Assembly: GCF_014205215.1 (NCBI RefSeq)
Contig: NZ_JACHNC010000001.1
Coordinates: 873,001-937,000, forward strand
Reading direction: 5' to 3'
From: Actinoplanes lobatus
GTDB lineage: Bacteria > Actinomycetota > Actinomycetes > Mycobacteriales > Micromonosporaceae
Length of the DNA: 64,000 bases
Shown here: positions 55,831 through 64,000 of the stretch, piece by piece
Layout: the number at the start of each line of letters is the position of its first letter
How positions within the stretch are numbered: position 1 is the first letter of the stretch
Notes under the pieces: generated by a model
Databases searched by the model: none
Seen by the model: only the letters and a program-made list of their open reading frames with translations
Told to the model about the DNA's origin: nothing
Made by a program: the position numbers and the translations under genes

Positions 55831-57192
55831 TCAGTCTCCCGTTGAGATGAATACGTTCTTCACATCCGTGAAGGACAGCAGTGCGTCCGGGCCGAGCTCA
55901 CGCCCGAGACCGGATTGCTTCATGCCACCGAACGGGGTCCAGTAGCGCACCGAGGAGTTGCTGTTCACGCTCAGCGCACCGGTCTCCACGGCCCGCGAGA
56001 CCCGCAGCGCCCGGCCCACGTCCCGGGTCCAGAGCGAGCCGGACAGCCCGTACTCGGTGTCGTTGGCCAGCCGGATCGCGTCCTCCTCGTCCCGGAACGG
56101 CAACACGCTCACCACCGGCCCGAAGATCTCCTCGCGCCAGTGCCGGTCCGCGTTCGAGCGGGCGAGCAGCACGGTCGGCGGGAACCACCATCCGTTCGCG
56201 TCCGGCGCGGTGCCGCGGAACGCGATGTCAGAGCCTTCGAGGTACGACGTGACGGCGGCCCGCTGTCCGGAGGAGATCAGCGGTCCCATCTCCGACGAGT
56301 CATCGGCGGGGTCGAGTACCCGGAAACCGCGCACGGCCGGTTCGAGGAGCGCGAGGAATTTGTCGTACACCGACTCCTGGACCAGGAGCCGGGAGCGCGC
56401 GCAGCAGTCCTGCCCGGCGTTGTCGAAGACGGCGCCGGGCGCGGCGGCGGCCGCGGCGTCGAGATCGGCGTCCGCGAAGACGATGTTGGCACTCTTGCCG
56501 CCGAGCTCCAGGGTCACCCGTTTCACCTGGTCGGCGCAGCCCGCCATGATCGACTTGCCGACCTCGGTGGACCCGGTGAAGCAGACCTTCCGCACCGCCG
56601 GGTGGGTGACGAACCGCTGCCCGACCACGCTGCCCTTACCCGGCAGCACCTGGAACACGTTCTCCGGGAGCCCGGCCTCGAGGGCCAGCTCGCCGAGCCG
56701 GATCGCGGTCGACGGGGTCAGCTCGGCCGGCTTGAGCACCACCGTGTTGCCGGCCGCCAGCGCGGGCGCGAAACCCCAGCCGGCGATCGGCATCGGGAAG
56801 TTCCACGGCACGATGATCCCGACCACGCCGAGCGGCTCGTGGAACGTCACGTCCACGCCGCCGGCCACCGGGATCTGCCGCCCGGCCAGCCGCTCCGGTG
56901 CGCCGGCGTAGTAGTTCAGCACGTCCCGGACGTTGCCCGCCTCCCAGCGCGCGTTGCCGATGGTGTGCCCGGCGTTGCGCACCTCCAGCCGCGCCAGCTC
57001 CTCGATGTGCTCCTCGACCACCGTCGCGAAGCGGCGCAGCAGCCGCGCCCGGTCCCCGGGCGAGACCCGGCGCCACTCACCGAATGCGATCCGCGCACGC
57101 TCGATCGCGGCGTCGGTCTCCGCCAGACCCAGCGACGGTACGGTCGTGAAGACCTCACCCGTCGACGGATCGATCACCTCTGTAGTCGCCAC
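55831..57192 (-). CDS. NAD(P)-dependent aldehyde dehydrogenase (PuuC-like)
   Basis: A 453-residue aldehyde dehydrogenase that should oxidise the gamma-glutamyl aldehyde to the acid. NAD-binding FTGSTEVGKSI, catalytic Glu in TLELGGKSANIV and nucleophile Cys in NAGQDCCARSR are present. The latter usually reads GQ-x-C-x-A; here two Cys are adjacent. PWNFP lies near residue 138. GTG 57192 with GAGG 8 nt upstream is preferred to an upstream codon at 57228, giving a 16-bp gap to the ligase gene. Confidence 0.93.
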   Translation of the reverse strand: MATTEVIDPSTGEVFTTVPSLGLAETDAAIERARIAFGEWRRVSPGDRARLLRRFATVVEEHIEELARLEVRNAGHTIGNARWEAGNVRDVLNYYAGAPERLAGRQIPVAGGVDVTFHEPLGVVGIIVPWNFPMPIAGWGFAPALAAGNTVVLKPAELTPSTAIRLGELALEAGLPENVFQVLPGKGSVVGQRFVTHPAVRKVCFTGSTEVGKSIMAGCADQVKRVTLELGGKSANIVFADADLDAAAAAAPGAVFDNAGQDCCARSRLLVQESVYDKFLALLEPAVRGFRVLDPADDSSEMGPLISSGQRAAVTSYLEGSDIAFRGTAPDANGWWFPPTVLLARSNADRHWREEIFGPVVSVLPFRDEEDAIRLANDTEYGLSGSLWTRDVGRALRVSRAVETGALSVNSNSSVRYWTPFGGMKQSGLGRELGPDALLSFTDVKNVFISTGD

Positions 57193-57208
57193 GCCAAGAT
57201 CCTCACAC

Positions 57209-58555
57209 TCAGAGGCGCTCGAATCCACGGCGCAACTCCCAGTCCGTCACCGCGGCGTCGTAGGCCGCCAGTTCCACCCGTCCCATGTTCGCGTAGTGGG
57301 CCACGACGTCCGGGCCGAACGCGGTTTCCGCCACCGCGCCTCCCGCCCACAACGCGGTCGCCTCCCGCAGGGTGCCGGGCACCCGGTCGGCCTCCGGGTC
57401 CTGGTAGGCGTTGCCGATGAACTCGTCCTCCAGCGACAGCTCGTTCTCGATGCCGTGCAGGGCACCGGCCACCAGGGCGGCGATCGCCAGGTACGGGTTG
57501 ACGTCCCCGCCCGGCACCCGGTTCTCCACCCGCATGCCCTGCCCGTGCCCGGCGATCCGCAGCGCGCAGGTCCGGTTGTCGACGCCCCAGCGCAGCGCGG
57601 TCGGCGCGAACGACCCCGGCTGGTACCGCTTGTACGAGTTGATGTTCGGCGCGAAGAGCAGGCTGAACTCCCGCATCGTGGCGAGCAGGCCGGCCAGCAC
57701 CCGCTGCCCGGTCTCGCTGAGATGGGCCGGGCCGTCGCCGAGCATCGCGGACCGCCCGTTCTCGTCGCGCAGCGAGAAGTGGATGTGGCAGGAGTTGCCC
57801 TCCCGCTCGTTGGGCTTGGCCATGAAGGTGAGCGCCATGCCCTCCTGGGCGGCGATCTCCTTCGCCCCGTTCTTGTAGACCACGTGATGGTCGGCGGCGG
57901 TCAGCGCGTCCGAGTAGCGGAAGGCGATCTCGTGCTGGCCGAGGTTGCACTCGCCCTTGGCGCTCTCCGGGGTCAGGCCGGCGCCGTGCATCTCGTTGCG
58001 GATCCGGCGCAGCAGCGGCTCCACGCGGGCGGTGCCGAGCAGCGAGTAGTCCACGTTGTACTGGTTGGCGGGGACCAGGTCCCGGTAGTTCTTCTGCGAC
58101 GCCTGCTCGTACGAGTCCCGGTAGAGGACGAACTCCAGCTCGGTCCCGGCGTACGCGGACAGGCCGTGCGCCGCCAGCCGGTCGAGCTGGCGGTGCAGGA
58201 TCTGCCGGGGTGAGGCCGGCACCGGCGCCCCGGACACGTCGTACAGGTCGGCCAGGACCAGCGCCGTGCCCGGGTGCCACGGGATCCGGCGCAGGGTGGA
58301 GAAGTCCGGCCGCATCACGAAGTCGCCGTAACCGGTGGACCAGGAGGACATGGCGTAGCCGTCGACGGTGTTCATGTCGACATCGACCGCGAGCAGATAG
58401 TTGCATCCCTCACTGCCGCCGGACACCACCTCGTCCATGAAGTAGCGCGCGTGCAGCCGTTTGCCCTGCAACCGGCCCTGCATGTCGGTCAGGGCCAGCA
58501 GCACCGTGTCGATGCCGCCGTTGTCGACGGCGACGTCCAGCTCCTCGAGATCCAT
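57209..58555 (-). CDS. Glutamine-synthetase-like gamma-glutamyl amine ligase
   Basis: A 448-residue GS-fold enzyme predicted to join glutamate to an amine using ATP. GS motifs: GTELEFVLY (metal site), KGECNLGQHEIAFRYSDAL, AKPNEREGNSCHIHFSL and ENRVPGGDVNPYLAIAAL. The adenylylation-loop NLYDLPPEE of true GlnA is absent (replaced by QDPEADRVPG), so it is not controlled like housekeeping GS. It resembles the Streptomyces GlnA3/GlnA4 group and PuuA, which make gamma-glutamyl-polyamine or -ethanolamide. ATG 58555. Substrate identity is inferred from neighbours. Confidence 0.9.
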   Translation of the reverse strand: MDLEELDVAVDNGGIDTVLLALTDMQGRLQGKRLHARYFMDEVVSGGSEGCNYLLAVDVDMNTVDGYAMSSWSTGYGDFVMRPDFSTLRRIPWHPGTALVLADLYDVSGAPVPASPRQILHRQLDRLAAHGLSAYAGTELEFVLYRDSYEQASQKNYRDLVPANQYNVDYSLLGTARVEPLLRRIRNEMHGAGLTPESAKGECNLGQHEIAFRYSDALTAADHHVVYKNGAKEIAAQEGMALTFMAKPNEREGNSCHIHFSLRDENGRSAMLGDGPAHLSETGQRVLAGLLATMREFSLLFAPNINSYKRYQPGSFAPTALRWGVDNRTCALRIAGHGQGMRVENRVPGGDVNPYLAIAALVAGALHGIENELSLEDEFIGNAYQDPEADRVPGTLREATALWAGGAVAETAFGPDVVAHYANMGRVELAAYDAAVTDWELRRGFERL

Positions 58556-58568
58556 GCGAACAGTCCTA

Positions 58569-60065
58569 TCAGTCCGTGGACTCGCCGTGGGCGGCCTTCT
58601 CCAGCAGGTTCTGTTTCGGTCCGGTGAACCACTTCCGGGCCCCGGCGAACCACCAGATCGCGGCCGCGCCGAGCACCACGGCCACCGCGACGATCGTGTA
58701 GTTGAACGTCTCGGCGGTGATCGGCGAGCCGGGCGGCAGTACGAAGAGGACACAGATGACGCCCACCCAGACGATCGCGATCCAGCCGACCGGGGCGCTC
58801 CACCTCCCGAGGCTCCACGGGCCGGGCTGGAAGTCCGGGTTGAGCCGGCGCAGCAGAACCGGGCCGACGTAGGCGATGTAGAGCCCGATCACCGCGATCG
58901 AGGTGGCCGCGTAGTAGGCGACCACGTTCCAGAGCGACGGCAGGACCAGGAGCGTGGAGAGGGCCACGCACAGCCAGATGGAGTTCGTCGGCGTACCGGT
59001 GCGGGGGTTGACCTTCTTCCAGATCCACGAACCGGGCAGCGCGTCGTCACGGGCGAAGGCGTAGGACATCCGGGAGTTCGCGGTGACCGACGCCATCCCG
59101 CAGAACCACTGCGCGATCATGCAGATGAACAGCAGGAACGCACCGAGGTCGTGCCCGGCCGCGTCGATGAAGATCTGCGCCGGGGGCAGGCCGAGCGGGG
59201 TGCCCAGCGAGCCCTCGTAGTCCTGGATGGACCAGGTGATCGCGACCAGCAGCACGAAGCCGGCGATGACCGACACCACCACGGACATCACGATGCCGCG
59301 CGGGGCGGCCCGGGCCGCGTCGTGGGTCTCCTCCGCGACGTGTGCCGAGGCGTCGTAGCCGGTGTACGTGTACTGCGCCATCAGCAGACCGACCAGGACG
59401 GCGTAGACGCCCGCCCCGGCGAACGTGAATCCGGTGGCGTTGTGCACCTCGAAGAACACCTCGGAGAGCGGCTTGTGCTGGTCCGGGACGACGGCGAGGA
59501 CACCGACGATCACCGCGACGCCGACCAGGTGCCACCAGGCGCTCACGTCGGAGAGGATCCGGACCAGGCTGACGCCGAAGGTGTTCAGCAGGCCGTGCAC
59601 GGCGATGATGACCAGGAAGATCAGGAAGGTCTTGAGCGCCGTGACCTCCATGCCCAGGGTCAGGCTGAAGAAGGCCGCCGTGGTGATCGCGGCGCCGAAG
59701 TCGATGGCCGCGGTCACCGCCACCTCGCCGAGGAAGTTGAACCACCCGATGAACCATGCCCAGGCGGCCTTGTTGCGTTTGGCCAGCGCGGCGGCCCACC
59801 AGTAGAGGGCGCCCGCGGTCGGGTACGCCGAGCACACCTCGGCCATCGCCAGCGCCACGAAGGTGACCATGACACCGACGCCGAGCCAGCCCAGCGTGAT
59901 GGCGACCGGTCCACCGGCCTTCATGGCGATGCCGTACGAGGTGATGGCGCCGGCCAGGATCGAGATGATCGAGAAGGAGACAGCGAAGTTCGAGAAGCCG
60001 GAGAGCCGGCGGTGGAGTTCCTGTTTGTATCCGAGTTGGGCGAGCCGTTCTTCGTCGGTGCTCAC
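58569..60065 (-). CDS. APC-superfamily amino acid/amine permease
   Basis: A 498-residue transporter with about twelve hydrophobic segments. The N-terminal LSGFSNFAVSFSIISILAG and YPTAGALYWWAA are typical of the amino acid/choline transporter branch. It is the first gene of a leftward operon with the GS-like ligase 13 bp downstream, so it probably imports the amine substrate. GTG 60065 follows AGGGGG. The upstream 615-bp region has several inverted repeats likely involved in control. Confidence 0.9.
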   Translation of the reverse strand: MSTDEERLAQLGYKQELHRRLSGFSNFAVSFSIISILAGAITSYGIAMKAGGPVAITLGWLGVGVMVTFVALAMAEVCSAYPTAGALYWWAAALAKRNKAAWAWFIGWFNFLGEVAVTAAIDFGAAITTAAFFSLTLGMEVTALKTFLIFLVIIAVHGLLNTFGVSLVRILSDVSAWWHLVGVAVIVGVLAVVPDQHKPLSEVFFEVHNATGFTFAGAGVYAVLVGLLMAQYTYTGYDASAHVAEETHDAARAAPRGIVMSVVVSVIAGFVLLVAITWSIQDYEGSLGTPLGLPPAQIFIDAAGHDLGAFLLFICMIAQWFCGMASVTANSRMSYAFARDDALPGSWIWKKVNPRTGTPTNSIWLCVALSTLLVLPSLWNVVAYYAATSIAVIGLYIAYVGPVLLRRLNPDFQPGPWSLGRWSAPVGWIAIVWVGVICVLFVLPPGSPITAETFNYTIVAVAVVLGAAAIWWFAGARKWFTGPKQNLLEKAAHGESTD

Positions 60066-60241
60066 GCGAGTACCCCCTACCCGAAGGTGTTGTGACCTGA
60101 GCCACTAATGCCGTGATGATCGCTCCGCTGTGTTACGGGCGTCAATGACAGGGGTTAATTGCGTTGCCGCGCGACCGGGCCGGTGCGAGCCTGAATGCGG
60201 GCGATTCCTCGGCCGGGTCGCCCCCGCGGGACTCACCTCCC

Positions 60242-60302
60242 AGCGGCGGCGTGGGGCGCGGTCACCTCTCTCTTCGGCAAGCGCCCGCCCCGCGCCGCCG
60301 CT
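60242..60302. repeat. 17-bp inverted repeat (long hairpin)
   Basis: 60242-60258 and 60286-60302 are complementary over 17 bp with one G-T pair, separated by 27 nt. It lies in the upstream region of the amine operon and just left of a LacI-like palindrome. It could form a leader or terminator structure on either strand. Confidence 0.7.
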
Positions 60303-60308
60303 CTCCCG

Positions 60309-60323
60309 GGGAAACGTTTTCCC
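60309..60323. promoter_or_regulatory. LacI-family-like operator palindrome
   Basis: GGGAAA-CGT-TTTCCC, a perfect 6-bp inverted repeat around a CG-containing centre, a form typical of LacI/GalR-family operators (AAACGTTT core). It lies 244 bp upstream of the permease start and about 360 bp upstream of the kinase start; no LacI-type gene is in the window. Confidence 0.5.
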
Positions 60324-60530
60324 AGCTCAGTCAGACTTTTGCGGCTAAAAAATCTACAGCGGCGAGGGTGGCAATCCGGCTTGCGCAGGCATACATTCGA
60401 TGAGTCGGCCACGGCTGACAAGCAACTGGCACAGTCGCCGAGTTGGAGGAGGAGGACGAGATACCGCAGCAACGCGTAATCAAGACGTCCCCGGCCCGAC
60501 AAGAGGTGATCGCAGCCGATGCCCATCACT

Positions 60531-60565
60531 CCGGTCGACCGCTAGCGGCACGCAGCCGGTCGACC
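60531..60565. promoter_or_regulatory. Direct repeat of CCGGTCGACC
   Basis: CCGGTCGACC occurs at 60531-60540 and 60556-60565 (25-bp spacing). Each contains the palindrome GGTCGACC. Candidate paired binding sites about 120 bp upstream of the DesK-type kinase. Confidence 0.45.
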
Positions 60566-60603
60566 ACATGCGCCGGCCAGTGACCGGCACAAGAATTGAA
60601 AAG

Positions 60604-60634
60604 CCAGGGCCCCGGTTACCCGCCGGGGCCCTGG
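60604..60634 (+). terminator. Perfect 12-bp hairpin upstream of the two-component operon
   Basis: CCAGGGCCCCGG (60604-60615) pairs exactly with 60623-60634 around a 7-nt loop. It ends 46 bp before the kinase start. Either it terminates an unannotated rightward RNA from the intergenic region, or it attenuates the kinase transcript. Confidence 0.75.
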
Positions 60635-60680
60635 ACTATCTGCGTTCCCTGATCTGACGGGTCCGTGCGACAGTCACCGC

Positions 60681-61916
60681 ATGCCATCGGTGAACCCCGA
60701 CGAGTGGCGACGGCCCGGACCGACCGCCGGCCAGCGCCGCACCGACGTGTGGACCGGCCTGGCGGTCGCCGCCGTCGCCCTGCTCAACCTCTTCATCGTC
60801 CGGCACGCCGGGTTCATCGACTCCGCGGACGTCGCGCCGCTGCCCGAGCAGATCTGCTGGGTGCTGGCCATCACCCTGCCGCTGACCGTGCGCCGCCGCT
60901 ACCCCGACGTGACGGCCGTGCTGATCGCCGCGGCCTTCATCGGCGCTCAGGCCCGCGGCTCCCAGGAAGCGCAGGTCACCATCGGTGTGCTGTTCGCCTC
61001 GATCTACACGCTCGGCGCCTGGGGACGGCACCGGGGCCGGTCCCGGCTGTTGCGTCTGGCGATCATCGGCGCCATGTTCGCCTGGCTCGCCGCCGCCTTC
61101 GTCATCCACGGGGGCGGCTCGGTGGCCCCCGCGGTCAAGGCTTCGGTGGCGTTCAACACGTTCGTGGTGAACGCGGCCTTCTTCGCCTTCTGCTACCTGA
61201 TGGGTGACGCCGTCTGGCGCGGCGTCCGGCACGGCCACGAACTGGAGGAACAGACCGCCGAACTGCGGGCCGCGCACACCGCGGCGGCCGAGCGGGCGGT
61301 CCTCGGCGAGCGGGTCCGGATCGCCCGGGAACTGCACGACGTGGTCGCCCACCACGTGTCGGTGATGGGCATCCAGGCGTCCGCCTGCCGCCGGGCCATG
61401 GACAAGGACCCGGCCCGGGCCCGGACCGCGCTCACCGCCGTCGAGGAGAGCGCCCGGACCGCGGTCGACGAACTGCGGCGGATGCTCGGCGCGCTGCGGG
61501 CCTCCGGGGCGCCGGAGGCCGGCAGCCCGGCGGGCATCGACCGGCTGCCGGAGATCGCCGAACGGGCCGAGGAGGCGGGACTGGCCGTCCGGTACGCCGT
61601 CTACGGTGATCCGGTGCCCCTGCCCGACTCGCTGTCCCAGGCCGCCTACCGGATCGTCCAGGAGGCGGTGACCAACACCCTCAAACACGCCGGGGCGAGC
61701 ACGGTCGACGTACGGGTCCGCTATCTCAGCGGGCAGATCGAGCTGGACGTGACCGACGACGGGCGGGGCGGAGCGGCCGGCGGCGGCGGGCTGGGCGTGA
61801 TCGGCATGCGCGAGCGGGTGGCGGTGCACGACGGCACCCTGGAGCACGGTCCACAGCCGAACGGCGGCTACCGGGTCCGCGCCCGGATCCCCTACCCGGC
61901 CAAGGTGGTGTCATGA
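60681..61916 (+). CDS. DesK-type sensor histidine kinase
   Basis: A 411-residue membrane kinase. Five to six hydrophobic segments in residues 24-175, then HisKA_3 with phospho-acceptor H219 in ARELHDVVAHHV, and HATPase with NTLKHAGAS and the GGGGLGVIGMRERV glycine loop. It overlaps the LuxR-type regulator gene by ATGA. The ABC exporter genes downstream are the likely target, as in many actinobacterial cell-envelope stress modules; the signal is unknown. Confidence 0.93.
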   Translation: MPSVNPDEWRRPGPTAGQRRTDVWTGLAVAAVALLNLFIVRHAGFIDSADVAPLPEQICWVLAITLPLTVRRRYPDVTAVLIAAAFIGAQARGSQEAQVTIGVLFASIYTLGAWGRHRGRSRLLRLAIIGAMFAWLAAAFVIHGGGSVAPAVKASVAFNTFVVNAAFFAFCYLMGDAVWRGVRHGHELEEQTAELRAAHTAAAERAVLGERVRIARELHDVVAHHVSVMGIQASACRRAMDKDPARARTALTAVEESARTAVDELRRMLGALRASGAPEAGSPAGIDRLPEIAERAEEAGLAVRYAVYGDPVPLPDSLSQAAYRIVQEAVTNTLKHAGASTVDVRVRYLSGQIELDVTDDGRGGAAGGGGLGVIGMRERVAVHDGTLEHGPQPNGGYRVRARIPYPAKVVS

Positions 61917-62557
61917 GCATCAGCGTTCTTCTGGCGGACGATCACCAACTGGTACGGACCGGGTTCCGGGTCATCCTCGAGATGGAGGACGACATCACCG
62001 TGGCCGGCGAGGCGGCGGACGGCGCCCAGGCCGTCGAACTGGCCCTGCGGCTGCGGCCGGACGTCGTACTGATGGATGTCGAGATGCCCGGGATGGACGG
62101 CCTGGAGGCGACCCGCCGGATCGCCGCCGCGGGAGGTCCGTCGGTGCTGATCCTGACCACCTTCGACCGCGACGACTACCTGTTCGCCGCGCTCCGGGCC
62201 GGGGCCAGCGGCTTCCTGCTCAAGAACGGCACGCCGGAGGCGCTCACCGAGGCGGTCCGGGTGATCGCCGCCGGGGAGGCGCTGCTCGCGCCGGCCGTCA
62301 CCCGCCGGGTCATCTCCACGTTCACCGCGCCGGTGGCCGCCGGCGTCCGGCTGGACCAGCTCACCCCGCGCGAGCACGAAGTGCTGGTCCTCCTGGCCGG
62401 CGGCGCCACCAACGCGGAGATCGCGACCACTCTGCGGCTCGGCGAGACGACGGTGAAGACGCACGTCAGCCGGGTGCTCATGAAGCTCGGCGCGCGCGAC
62501 CGCACGCAGGCCGTGGTGCTGGCGTACGAGCTCGGGGTGGTCCGGCCCGGCGGGTGA
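61913..62557 (+). CDS. NarL/LuxR-family response regulator
   Basis: A 214-residue regulator: receiver with D9/D10, phospho-acceptor D55 (LMDVEMPGMDG) and K104 (LLKNGTP), and C-terminal LuxR helix-turn-helix (LTPREHEVLVLLAGGATNAEIATTL...TVKTHVSRVLMKL). The ATG overlaps the kinase stop (ATGA at 61913-61916), so the pair is coupled. It probably activates the ABC transporter operon 69 bp downstream. Confidence 0.94.
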   Translation: MSISVLLADDHQLVRTGFRVILEMEDDITVAGEAADGAQAVELALRLRPDVVLMDVEMPGMDGLEATRRIAAAGGPSVLILTTFDRDDYLFAALRAGASGFLLKNGTPEALTEAVRVIAAGEALLAPAVTRRVISTFTAPVAAGVRLDQLTPREHEVLVLLAGGATNAEIATTLRLGETTVKTHVSRVLMKLGARDRTQAVVLAYELGVVRPGG

Positions 62558-62612
62558 GGTCCTCCGCGAGGATGACGTACCCGAGCCGGACGACGGGACA
62601 TCGACGCGGATC

Positions 62613-62628
62613 TAGCGTGGTTCCCATG
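62613..62628 (+). promoter_or_regulatory. Candidate promoter for a leaderless ABC transporter transcript
   Basis: TAGCGT at 62613-62618 fits an actinobacterial -10 and sits 8 nt before the ATG at 62626, where no ribosome binding site is present. This spacing would start transcription at or next to the start codon. The -35 region is weak, consistent with activator dependence. Confidence 0.4.
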
Positions 62629-63519
62629 ACCACCGTCCTGAACGTCGATGCCGTGAACCGGTCCTTCGGCGAGCGTCAGGTCCTCAAGGACGTCTCGTTC
62701 ACCGTGGACTCCGGCCGGCTCACCGGCTTCGTCGGCGCGAACGGCGCCGGCAAGACCACCACGATGCGGATCGTCCTGGGCGTGCTCGCCGCCGACACCG
62801 GCGCGGTGACCTGGCGCGGCGCCCCGATCACCCGGGCGGACCGGCAGCGGTTCGGCTACATGCCGGAGGAGCGCGGCCTCTACCCGAAGATGACCGTGAC
62901 CGAGCAGATCGTCTACCTCGGGCGGTTGCACGGGATCGGCGTCGCCGACGCCCGCCGCCGCACCACCGCCCTGCTGGAACGGTTGGAGCTGGCCGAGCGG
63001 GGGAACGATCCGGTGGAGAAGCTGTCGCTGGGCAACCAGCAGCGCGCCCAGATCGCCGCCGCCCTGGTACACGACCCGGAGCTGCTGGTGCTGGACGAGC
63101 CGTTCTCCGGGCTGGACCCGATCGCCATCGAGACGGTGCTCGCCGTGCTCCGCGAACGGGCCCGCGCCGGCGCCGCCGTGCTCTTCTCCAGCCATCAGCT
63201 CGAACTGGTCGAGCGCCTCTGCGACGACCTGGTGATCATCGCCGACGGGACGGTCCGGGCGGCCGGCTCCCGGACCTGGCTGCGCGACCGGTACACGCTG
63301 CCCCGTTTCCGGATCGAGGTCGACTCCGACGCCGGCTGGCTGCGTGACGAGCCCGGGGTGACCCTGCTGGAACTGGACGGCCGCCGTGCCGTCGTCGACC
63401 TCGGCCCCGATGCCGACGAGCAGGCGCTCCTGCACGCCGCCCTGGCCCGTGGGCCGGTCCGCGCCTTCGCGCCGGTCCGCCCCTCCCTCGCCGAGATCTT
63501 CCGAGAGGTGATCCAGTGA
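62626..63519 (+). CDS. ABC transporter ATP-binding protein (NatA-like)
   Basis: A 297-residue ATPase of an exporter. Walker A GANGAGKT at residues 37-44, signature LSLGNQQRAQ, Walker B LLVLDEPFSGLDP and the H-loop SSHQLE are present. The extra roughly 80-residue C-terminal part after the ATPase core (ending SLAEIFREVIQ) is typical of NatA/drug-exporter subunits. It overlaps the permease gene by GTGA. Cargo unknown; Na+ or drug export are family options. Confidence 0.93.
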   Translation: MTTVLNVDAVNRSFGERQVLKDVSFTVDSGRLTGFVGANGAGKTTTMRIVLGVLAADTGAVTWRGAPITRADRQRFGYMPEERGLYPKMTVTEQIVYLGRLHGIGVADARRRTTALLERLELAERGNDPVEKLSLGNQQRAQIAAALVHDPELLVLDEPFSGLDPIAIETVLAVLRERARAGAAVLFSSHQLELVERLCDDLVIIADGTVRAAGSRTWLRDRYTLPRFRIEVDSDAGWLRDEPGVTLLELDGRRAVVDLGPDADEQALLHAALARGPVRAFAPVRPSLAEIFREVIQ

Positions 63520-64000
63520 CCACGTTCGAAGCCGCCAGGCTGGTCGCGGGCCGGGAGATCCGGGTCAAGCTCCGCGACAAGACCTTCCTTCTCAGTACGG
63601 TCCTGCTGCTCTTCTTCACGGCGCTCGGGGTGGTGCTGCCGATGCTGATCAACGGCGGCCCGGAGAAGGTCGCCGTGGTCGGCACCACCCACGTCGCCGT
63701 CCTGGAGAGGGCCGGCCTCGAGGTGATCACCGTCCCGGACGCGGCCACCGCCGAACGGATGGTCCGCGACGACGAGGTGGCGGCCGCCGTGGTCGACGGG
63801 CCGAGGGTGCTGGCCATGGAGGAGGCGCCGGGTGAGGTGGTGGCGGCGCTCAGCACCTCACCGCCGGTGGAGTACCTGAATCCGGACGCGCTCGACGAGG
63901 CGGCCCGCTTCCTGGTCCCGTTCGTCCTGGCCACGCTCTTCTTCTTCACCACGATCTCGTTCGGCGTGCAGATCGCGCAGAGCGTCACCGAGGAGAAGCA
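63516..64000 (+). CDS. ABC-2 type permease (NatB-like), 3' end beyond window
   Basis: N-terminal 161 residues of a membrane permease. Starts GTG 63516 overlapping the ATPase stop. VAGREIRVKLRDKTFLLSTV leads into a first transmembrane helix (about residues 25-48), then an extracytoplasmic domain (about 50-125) and a second hydrophobic segment (FLVPFVLATLFFFTTISFGV) with the NatB-like TEEK after it. This is the NatB/CcmB-like ABC-2 topology. The gene continues past the window. Confidence 0.9.
   Translation, partial: MTTFEAARLVAGREIRVKLRDKTFLLSTVLLLFFTALGVVLPMLINGGPEKVAVVGTTHVAVLERAGLEVITVPDAATAERMVRDDEVAAAVVDGPRVLAMEEAPGEVVAALSTSPPVEYLNPDALDEAARFLVPFVLATLFFFTTISFGVQIAQSVTEEK

Larger units (their letters stand above)
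60066..60680. other. 615-bp divergent intergenic region, no convincing gene
   Basis: Between the leftward amine operon and the rightward two-component operon. Several overlapping ORFs exist but none has a ribosome binding site, codon bias or recognisable motif. The region instead holds a 17-bp hairpin, a LacI-like palindrome, a repeated CCGGTCGACC and a terminator-like hairpin, listed separately. Confidence 0.7.

Overview
The window is a very GC-rich (strong G/C third-position bias) chromosomal segment of a filamentous actinomycete. Gene content and order fit a Micromonosporaceae member such as Actinoplanes: mycobacterial-type clgR-pspA-pspM, FtsK next to dapA/ribonuclease J, the rpsO-pnp-M16 peptidase block, the rimP-nusA-ylxR-infB-rbfA-truB block, many GTG starts and many 4-bp GTGA/ATGA overlaps. 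The genus is inferred from gene order and style, not proven. No phage, transposase, rRNA, intact tRNA or CRISPR array was seen.

Left part (1-20.4 kb): a truncated Ser/Thr protein kinase, the giant helicase Lhr, an F420-type oxidoreductase, a SAM hydroxide adenosyltransferase, a GNAT-like protein and a Nei-type DNA glycosylase. Then, reading leftward, come clgR-pspA-pspM (envelope stress), rimO-pgsA-cinA, a winged-helix regulator with a Cys-rich tail beside a DUF3291 gene, ftsK, a YbjN protein and a secreted streptogrisin-like protease.

Middle (20.4-49 kb): a long, mostly leftward housekeeping block. In transcription order it is rimP, nusA, ylxR, infB, a TRM11-like methyltransferase, DUF503, rbfA, nrnA, a MATE transporter, truB, ribF, rpsO, pnp, an M16 peptidase, a PAP2 protein, dapB, an AlkX-like glycosylase, a DUF2752 protein, dapA and ribonuclease J. 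It joins RNA processing and decay, translation initiation, ribosome maturation and lysine/cell-wall precursor synthesis. A rightward sensor-kinase/response-regulator pair sits between truB and ribF, beside long inverted and dispersed repeats. A lipoprotein, a ferritin-like protein, a nucleotidyltransferase and map follow rimP.

Right part (49.5-64 kb): a STAS-domain protein faces a 1180-residue fusion of PAS, GAF, histidine kinase, receiver, second GAF-like, PP2C and RsbW-like kinase modules, a partner-switching system largely in one chain. Next is a leftward catabolic operon for gamma-glutamylated amines: permease, glutamine-synthetase-like ligase, aldehyde dehydrogenase, short-chain dehydrogenase and two class-I amidotransferase-type hydrolases. 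A dehydrogenase where Puu pathways have an amine oxidase suggests an amino-alcohol such as ethanolamine, or a polyamine with the oxidase elsewhere. A 615-bp intergenic region rich in inverted repeats separates it from a DesK-type two-component system and a NatA/NatB-type ABC exporter cut by the window end.
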